DNA of 44,754 nucleotides from Clostridia bacterium (GTDB lineage Bacteria; Bacillota; Clostridia; Oscillospirales; RGIG577): positions 1-44,754 of the forward strand of contig JAFWDJ010000022.1 of assembly GCA_017513095.1 (NCBI GenBank). Reading direction: 5' to 3'. The number at the start of each line of letters is the position of its first letter. Position 1 is the first letter of the stretch. The notes below the pieces were generated by a model. That model saw only the letters and a list, made by a program, of their open reading frames with translations. It was not told where the DNA came from and did not search any database. A program made the translations under genes and the position numbers. This document shows positions 42,453 through 44,754 of the stretch, piece after piece.

Positions 42453-42481
42453 TTGATTTCTTACATATTGCGCCTTATAAT
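42453..42481 (+). promoter_or_regulatory. Promoter of the glycyl radical enzyme gene
   Basis: TTGATT (42453-42458), 17 bp, TATAAT (42476-42481); leader of about 87 nt. Confidence 0.8.
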
Positions 42482-42574
42482 AGCACTAAGGATAGTAATA
42501 TATCATATCAAGGTCTTATCACGCGTCTAAAATTATATTAAAATATAAAATTTTGCGGGAGGAGGAAACACAGA

Positions 42575-44754
42575 ATGCTGACCATGCAGGAAAAGGACGT
42601 AAAACGCATCAGCGAAAAGCTAAGACGTCTCAGAGACGAGAGCCACGAACGTGTAAAGGGGTATCCCAAAGGACTTTTCGATTACAACTACAACAAGTCC
42701 GCCATGACTATCTATAAGGATATGCCTCAGTGGGAGAAGACGGCGCGCGCCTCGGCCTACGCCATCGTAAACGAGCCGGTGCGCATTTATCCCGACGATA
42801 CGATTATCGGACGCTGCTCCATATTCGCAAATCAGGAGCCGCCGGAGGAGATGTGCCCCGACCTCGATTTCTGGAACGAGGGCATAAAGCGCCGCCGCGA
42901 AAAGTATCCCGAATACGACGAGCTCGTTGCAAACCAGCTCTGCCACGACGGCACGCGAAGCCATGTAAACTGGGCGTACGAGCGCATACTCGAACGCGGC
43001 GTTGAGGGCATAATGAACGAGGTGCGCGAGCGTCTCAAGAACGCCCCCGACGAGAAGGCGCGCGAGTTCTATCAGGGCGTGCTCATCTCGTACGAGGCCA
43101 TGCTCGAATGGAACGACAAATACGTGGCCGAGCTTGAGCGCATGGGCATGACGGAGCTTGCCGCGCTGTGCCGCAAGGTTCCGAGATACCCGGCCGAGAA
43201 TTTCCGCGAGGCCGTACAGTCGTATTATATGCAGCATATGGTAATACTCATGGAGAGCCCCGGCAACGGCAACGGCCGCCTCGACCAGTTCCTCTGGCCG
43301 TATCTTGAGGCCGACCTCGAAAAGGGCATTATAACGATGGAGGAAGCGCGCGACCTTATAGGCGAGATGTTTTTAAGGCTTGACGAGCGCTGGATCATGA
43401 AGGAATACGAGCTCGACATTTATCTTGAGGTGCTTACCGTCGGCGGCAGCAAAAAGGACGGCACGTCCGCGATAAATCCGCTGTCGTATATGATGATAGA
43501 GCTTGCGATGGGACTCGGCACGCACCATCCCGAGATTTACGTGCGCATCCCCGAAAATCCGCCGGAGGATTTTTTAGAGCTCTGCGCTCTCTATCTTACG
43601 AAGGGCAACAACAAGGCGCAGTTCTATTCCGACCCGTCGGTATTCAAGGCGCTTATGAACCGCGGCATACCATATGAGGAGGCGACGACGTACGCGATAA
43701 GCGGCTGCATGGAGATAAGCATACCCGGCACGACGAGCGACTTCCTTCTGATTGCATGGCAGAACGCCGCAAAGATGCTGGAGCTTATGGTCACGGGCGG
43801 CATATGCCTTCGCACCGGCAAGCGCGTGAACGCGTTCAAGGCGACGAAGAGCCTTGCTGGCTACGACGACTTCGAGTCCTTCTATAAGGATTTCATCGCC
43901 GAGGCAACGCGCCTTACGAATATATTTATAGATTGCTCCGAGATATCGAGCGACGTGGCCGAAAGCCACCGCCCGTCGTATCTTCTTTCGAGCCTTATGG
44001 ACAACTGCCTGGAGCGCGGACGCAATCAGCACGGCGGCGGCGCGAAGTATCACGATTACGGCGGAATGCACGTGGGACTTCCGAACGTGGCCGACGGACT
44101 AAACGCCATAAAGCAGGCCGTATTCGACGACCACATCTGCACCGCGGAGGAGATGCTTGAGGCGATAAAGGCCGACTATAAGGGTTACGAAAGACTCAGA
44201 CTGAAGCTTGCCAACATACCGAAATACGGCTGCGAGGACGAAAAGGCCGACGCAATGGCCGCGCGCGTATTTTACGACTTTGCGAACATCTACCACAGCT
44301 ACACCACGCGCTGGGGCGGCAGGGGACGTTCGATAGGCTTAAACTTCACGATAACGACGAGAGCGGCGGCGCTGCTCGGCGCTACGCCCGACGGCGGCCA
44401 CTCGAACCGCAATATCGCGATATCGCTCACTCCGCAGTCGTGCGCTCAGACGAAGGGCATAACGGCCGCGATGAACTCGTCGGGCAAGATGCCGTTTTAC
44501 ATGTTCACGGCGGGCGCGTCCCAGATGTGGGATATGGAGCAGTCGTGGGCTACGCCCGAGGTGGGCAAGAGCCTGCTTGAATCGTTCATCGGCTGCGGCA
44601 CGCATATCTTCCAGGGCAACGTAACGAGCGTAGAAGAGCTTCTCGACGCGAAGAAGAATCCCGAGAAGTATCCCAATCTCTGCGTGCGCGTAGGCGGATA
44701 TTCGGCGCACTTCATCTATTTAAGCGAGGTGCTCCAGGACAGCATAATCGAAAG
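42575..44754 (+). CDS. Glycyl radical enzyme (pyruvate formate-lyase superfamily), 3' end outside window
   Basis: The frame is open to the window end (726 codons seen). ATG 42575 follows GGGAGGAGG. The N-terminal PFL-type domain (ASAYAIVNEPVRIYPDDTIIGR) leads to the thiyl-radical loop SGCMEISIPGTTSDF, with Cys and the base Glu (CxE) as in dehydratase, lyase and decarboxylase members, not the CC pair of true PFL. The glycyl radical loop RVGGYSAHF lies near 44688-44714, so probably fewer than 30 residues are missing. It is an oxygen-sensitive enzyme using a glycyl radical installed by a radical SAM activase, not seen here and probably downstream. GCME followed by ISIP differs from the GCVEP of choline lyase and diol dehydratases, so the substrate is not assignable. 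Confidence 0.9.
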   Translation, partial: MLTMQEKDVKRISEKLRRLRDESHERVKGYPKGLFDYNYNKSAMTIYKDMPQWEKTARASAYAIVNEPVRIYPDDTIIGRCSIFANQEPPEEMCPDLDFWNEGIKRRREKYPEYDELVANQLCHDGTRSHVNWAYERILERGVEGIMNEVRERLKNAPDEKAREFYQGVLISYEAMLEWNDKYVAELERMGMTELAALCRKVPRYPAENFREAVQSYYMQHMVILMESPGNGNGRLDQFLWPYLEADLEKGIITMEEARDLIGEMFLRLDERWIMKEYELDIYLEVLTVGGSKKDGTSAINPLSYMMIELAMGLGTHHPEIYVRIPENPPEDFLELCALYLTKGNNKAQFYSDPSVFKALMNRGIPYEEATTYAISGCMEISIPGTTSDFLLIAWQNAAKMLELMVTGGICLRTGKRVNAFKATKSLAGYDDFESFYKDFIAEATRLTNIFIDCSEISSDVAESHRPSYLLSSLMDNCLERGRNQHGGGAKYHDYGGMHVGLPNVADGLNAIKQAVFDDHICTAEEMLEAIKADYKGYERLRLKLANIPKYGCEDEKADAMAARVFYDFANIYHSYTTRWGGRGRSIGLNFTITTRAAALLGATPDGGHSNRNIAISLTPQSCAQTKGITAAMNSSGKMPFYMFTAGASQMWDMEQSWATPEVGKSLLESFIGCGTHIFQGNVTSVEELLDAKKNPEKYPNLCVRVGGYSAHFIYLSEVLQDSIIE

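Overview
The window looks like the chromosome of a strictly anaerobic, moderately GC-rich member of the Clostridia (Bacillota), probably a gut Oscillospirales or Christensenellales relative. The evidence is a type A RNase P RNA, a CIRCE-controlled hrcA-grpE-dnaK-dnaJ operon, sigma-A promoters with 16-18 bp spacers, Shine-Dalgarno starts, an electron-bifurcating NfnAB pair, an iron-only hydrogenase regulator of the TM1266 type, a ferrous iron (Feo) operon and a glycyl radical enzyme. No tRNA, phage, IS transposase or CRISPR array was seen. Species-level assignment is not possible from this sequence alone.

Layout. 1-5.1 kb: two repeat-built surface or secreted proteins, one with Ig-like modules of 99 aa (5' end outside the window) and one with seven exact 94-aa Fn3-like modules. 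5.2-5.6 kb: rnpB on the minus strand. 5.7-10.7 kb: heat-shock operon, with an extra promoter and a very stable UUCG hairpin before dnaJ. 10.8-16 kb: a minus-strand radical SAM/SPASM protein facing an array of four paralogous short-chain dehydrogenases (SDRs). 16-22.5 kb: a minus-strand housekeeping cluster, ddl-murI-DUF1934-argS-S41 protease-uppP. 22.8-26 kb: nfnA-nfnB and a patatin-like lipase. 26.1-27.6 kb: queT-galU on the minus strand behind a preQ1-I riboswitch. 27.7-32.6 kb: a degenerate KaiC-like/ATP-grasp fusion behind a promoter followed at once by an intrinsic terminator, then a FabG-like SDR, a P1-family peptidase and a small unknown protein.

32.6-33.8 kb is a gene-free block packed with interspersed repeats: a MITE-like element with roughly 100-bp imperfect inverted ends, a nested palindrome, and a 59-bp direct repeat. 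33.8-35.3 kb: an orphan TM1266-type regulator opposite rpsF-ssb-rpsR. 35.3-38.7 kb: feoA-feoA-feoB plus a small Cys-rich FeoB partner, driven by a consensus promoter with three TTAG-N6-CTAA operators. 38.7-39.2 kb: a half-size DMT transporter behind a riboswitch-like terminator leader. 39.2-42.3 kb: a BlaI/BlaR1-type regulator and sensor protease with two matching operators and an unrecognised C-terminal sensor. 42.6 kb to the end: an uncharacterised glycyl radical enzyme cut by the window edge just after its glycyl loop.

Functionally the region joins protein quality control, cell-wall precursor supply, anaerobic redox balancing (Nfn, Feo) and several cis-regulated transport genes. The parts least explained by known systems are the SDR array with its radical SAM neighbour, the KaiC-like/ATP-grasp fusion with its attenuator-like leader, the repeat block, the DMT transporter leader, the BlaR1-like sensor domain and the final glycyl radical enzyme.
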